A DNA stretch of 58,994 nt. It comes from a virus. The stretch spans positions 1 to 58,994 of the IMG/VR virus record IMGVR_UViG_3300033151_000226; one strand, given 5' to 3'. This document shows, piece after piece, positions 58,055 to 58,994 of the stretch (the first letter of the stretch is position 1; the number at the start of each line of letters is the position of its first letter). A program made the position numbers and the translations under genes. The notes below the pieces were generated by a model. It was not told the DNA's origin. It did not search any database and saw only the letters and a list, made by a program, of their open reading frames with translations.

Positions 58055-58092
58055 TCCAAAAAAAACCCCGGCAAGGGGGGGAGCCGGGGTTT
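58055..58092 (-). terminator. Intrinsic terminator in the late leader
   Basis: On the minus strand AAACCCCGGC (58092-58083) pairs with GCCGGGGTTT (58072-58063) around a 10-base loop. The T run continues to eight Ts, ending before GGATAAAAATT. It ends leftward early transcripts and the transcript from the promoter just upstream. Because it lies immediately before lysozyme, late genes are read only if it is passed. Confidence 0.92.
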
Positions 58093-58162
58093 GAGTATTA
58101 CACCACGAACGGTAAATGATGTAATGGCACTTAATATCAGGGATCTATTTCAAGATACACTG

Positions 58163-58192
58163 ATTCTCAGGTATTGGTGCAAGTCGTGTCAA
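58163..58192 (-). promoter_or_regulatory. Candidate late promoter (pR'-like)
   Basis: On the minus strand a perfect -35 box TTGACA (58192-58187) and GAGAAT (58168-58163, 4 of 6) are 18 bases apart. Transcription would start near 58156 and reach the terminator after about 85 bases. This is the layout of lambda pR' with tR', where an antiterminator controls late genes. Confidence 0.65.
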
Positions 58193-58198
58193 ATAATT

Positions 58199-58381
58199 TT
58201 ACCGGCCACCCCCGCCAATGTTTATAAATGGATCCTCGTTTAGATTCCGCGTAGTAGGCCAGCTCACTTCCCCGGTTGATTCATCCTTGTACTGGCCGTT
58301 CGGTAGTCTCCTGGTTATCGGATAGGTTTGTTTCTGCTCGGTGCTTTTCTCTTTATCGTCCTTCACTTTCTGTTCTCCCAT
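58199..58381 (-). CDS. Small hydrophilic protein, 60 aa
   Basis: A charged protein (start MGEQKVKDDKEKSTEQKQTY) with a Pro/Asn-rich centre (PITRRLPNGQYKDESTGEVS) and a Gly tail. It looks disordered or a simple hairpin domain. There is no family recognised. It overlaps the stop region of the membrane micro-gene before it. It is the last early leftward gene before the late promoter. Confidence 0.6.
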   Translation of the reverse strand: MGEQKVKDDKEKSTEQKQTYPITRRLPNGQYKDESTGEVSWPTTRNLNEDPFINIGGGGR

Positions 58382-58464
58382 ATTGAGTTAAGTATCCAGC
58401 CAAGGCCCACAAGGAGCCCGGCCACTATTGCTAACAATGAATAGATCCACCAGTCGTCAGTCAT
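58363..58464 (-). CDS. 33-aa single-span membrane protein
   Basis: A micro-gene with start MTDDWWIYSLLAIVAGLLVG and the ending NSIWENRK: one span, with acidic and aromatic residues before it and basic ones after it. AAAGGTGG precedes the ATG by 6 bases. The stop overlaps the next gene by 19 bases. The size and shape fit a pinholin-type or inhibitory peptide, but as an early gene it could also act on a host membrane protein. Confidence 0.65.
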   Translation of the reverse strand: MTDDWWIYSLLAIVAGLLVGLGWILNSIWENRK

Positions 58465-58467
58465 GCT

Positions 58468-58707
58468 TCACCACCTTTGAGCTTCTTGCTCTGCTGCCAG
58501 TTCGCTCTCCAGATCGTCTATACGGCTTTCCAACTCAACAATGCGCCGGGCCAAGGCCACTTCATAAGGAAGGTTCTTGTCTACCACGATCGGCGTATTG
58601 AACTGCAAGATTTCGTGATCCCCTTCGGGCCCAGGTATTCCGATCCCAACTTCTGTAATGGCGCGATCTGAGTTTGGTGCCATGCTTCGTGCGAATTTAT
58701 ACTTCAT
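58468..58707 (-). CDS. Hypothetical protein with C-terminal coiled coil, 79 aa
   Basis: An N-terminal beta part (VGIGIPGPEGDHEILQFNTP) is followed by a helix with heptad-like spacing (VALARRIVELESRIDDLESE). The frame opens with a GTG 12 bases upstream, but the ATG at 58707 overlaps the previous stop (ATGA) and is preferred. No family is recognised. The early operon context suggests a small regulatory or host-targeting protein. Confidence 0.6.
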   Translation of the reverse strand: MKYKFARSMAPNSDRAITEVGIGIPGPEGDHEILQFNTPIVVDKNLPYEVALARRIVELESRIDDLESELAAEQEAQRW

Positions 58708-58931
58708 GGAGCTGGCCACGCAAGCAACCGATTGAGCTCACTATTCACTGTGATTTCGTGACTTCTTCGATCGTGGTTAGCCTGGGAGCCGTTTCGAGCC
58801 CGGCACTTCGCCCGGCAAAAGCTACACGACTTGGCTTGCTCGGTAAATCCGCGGGCCTTCATATCTTTGACAAACTCCGCTGGTGGATAGTCCCTGCCGC
58901 ATTTAGGGCAATGTATGTCTCTCTCTTTCAT
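58704..58931 (-). CDS. Zinc-ribbon protein, 75 aa
   Basis: Two Cys pairs (CPKC in MKERDIHCPKCGRDYPPAEF, and CSFC) separated by about 26 residues form a zinc ribbon, followed by a basic stretch (RAKCRARNGSQANHDRRSHE). It resembles the small DNA- or protein-binding ribbons coded by phage early operons. GGGGAA precedes the ATG. The frame opens 30 bases earlier without a better site. The gene spans the circular joint: its first codons are duplicated at 1-51. Confidence 0.7.
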   Translation of the reverse strand: MKERDIHCPKCGRDYPPAEFVKDMKARGFTEQAKSCSFCRAKCRARNGSQANHDRRSHEITVNSELNRLLAWPAP

Positions 58932-58994
58932 GTTGTTCCCCAAGGGTAAGGCGGGGCACACGGCCCCGCCTGTGGTGGTTACGGCTGGCCTTTT
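58881..58994. repeat. Terminal direct repeat, right copy
   Basis: Identical to bases 1-114. Joining the two copies restores a continuous leftward early operon from the gene at 99-806 into the zinc-ribbon gene at 58704-58931, with no break in any reading frame. Confidence 0.95.

Noticed and set aside
1-58994. CRISPR arrays, insertion sequences, rRNA genes
   Set aside because: No spaced direct-repeat series, transposase frame or rRNA-like stretch was found on either strand.

Overview
The window is a complete tailed-phage genome seen as an opened circle. Its first and last 114 bases are identical, so the unique length is 58,880 bp, and the cut falls inside a small gene. I see no integrase, tape-measure protein, tail-tube gene or sheath gene. 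I do see small and large terminase, a roughly 680-residue portal, a scaffold and coat pair, two adaptor-like proteins and a very large C-terminal virion-type protein. This suggests a short-tailed (podovirus-like) phage. The host is probably a gammaproteobacterium: a phage gene at 11.1 kb carries a domain very close to the C-terminal domain of the gammaproteobacterial RNA polymerase alpha subunit.

Layout. A divergent control region near 6.5 kb, with a 76-residue Cro/CI-like protein, separates two early operons. The leftward operon runs from 6.5 kb to 0.1 kb and through the circular joint to 58.2 kb. It holds ERF annealing protein, a coiled-coil protein, YqaJ-type exonuclease, SSB, a DUF2303-type protein, small zinc-ribbon proteins and several very small membrane proteins. 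The rightward operon (6.6 to 11.6 kb) holds lambda O-like and P-like replication proteins with a candidate origin repeat inside the O-like gene, a Ref-like and a VRR-type nuclease, a possible late regulator, and finally the zinc-ribbon/alpha-CTD protein.

The late operon is leftward from 58.05 kb to 11.58 kb. It begins with a promoter followed at once by an intrinsic terminator, the arrangement of the lambda pR'/tR' leader, which implies antitermination. In order it encodes lysozyme, small proteins, an alpha/beta-hydrolase-like protein, a lipoprotein, fibre-like proteins, terminases, portal, scaffold, coat, decoration and appendage proteins, adaptors, a host-contact protein with a sulfotransferase-like gene beside it, two candidate internal proteins and one 6,100-residue protein.

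That giant gene (11576-29878) is 31% of the genome. Read in order it contains a pyrophosphatase-like domain, a C5-cytosine-methyltransferase-like domain, a DpdA/TGT-like domain, an N6-adenine methyltransferase plus SNF2-type helicase (DarB-like), a zinc metallopeptidase-like domain and a polyvalent-protein C-terminus of about 1,000 residues. The best reading is a protein packaged in the virion and ejected with the DNA to defend and process it. A second gene with its own ribosome-binding site is nested out of frame in one of its disordered linkers. The genome is also strikingly rich in GATC-centred palindromes, GGATCC above all.

Most genes overlap by 1 to 8 bases, which suggests strong translational coupling. 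Several starts are GTG or TTG, and at least six small genes were found only by following these overlaps.
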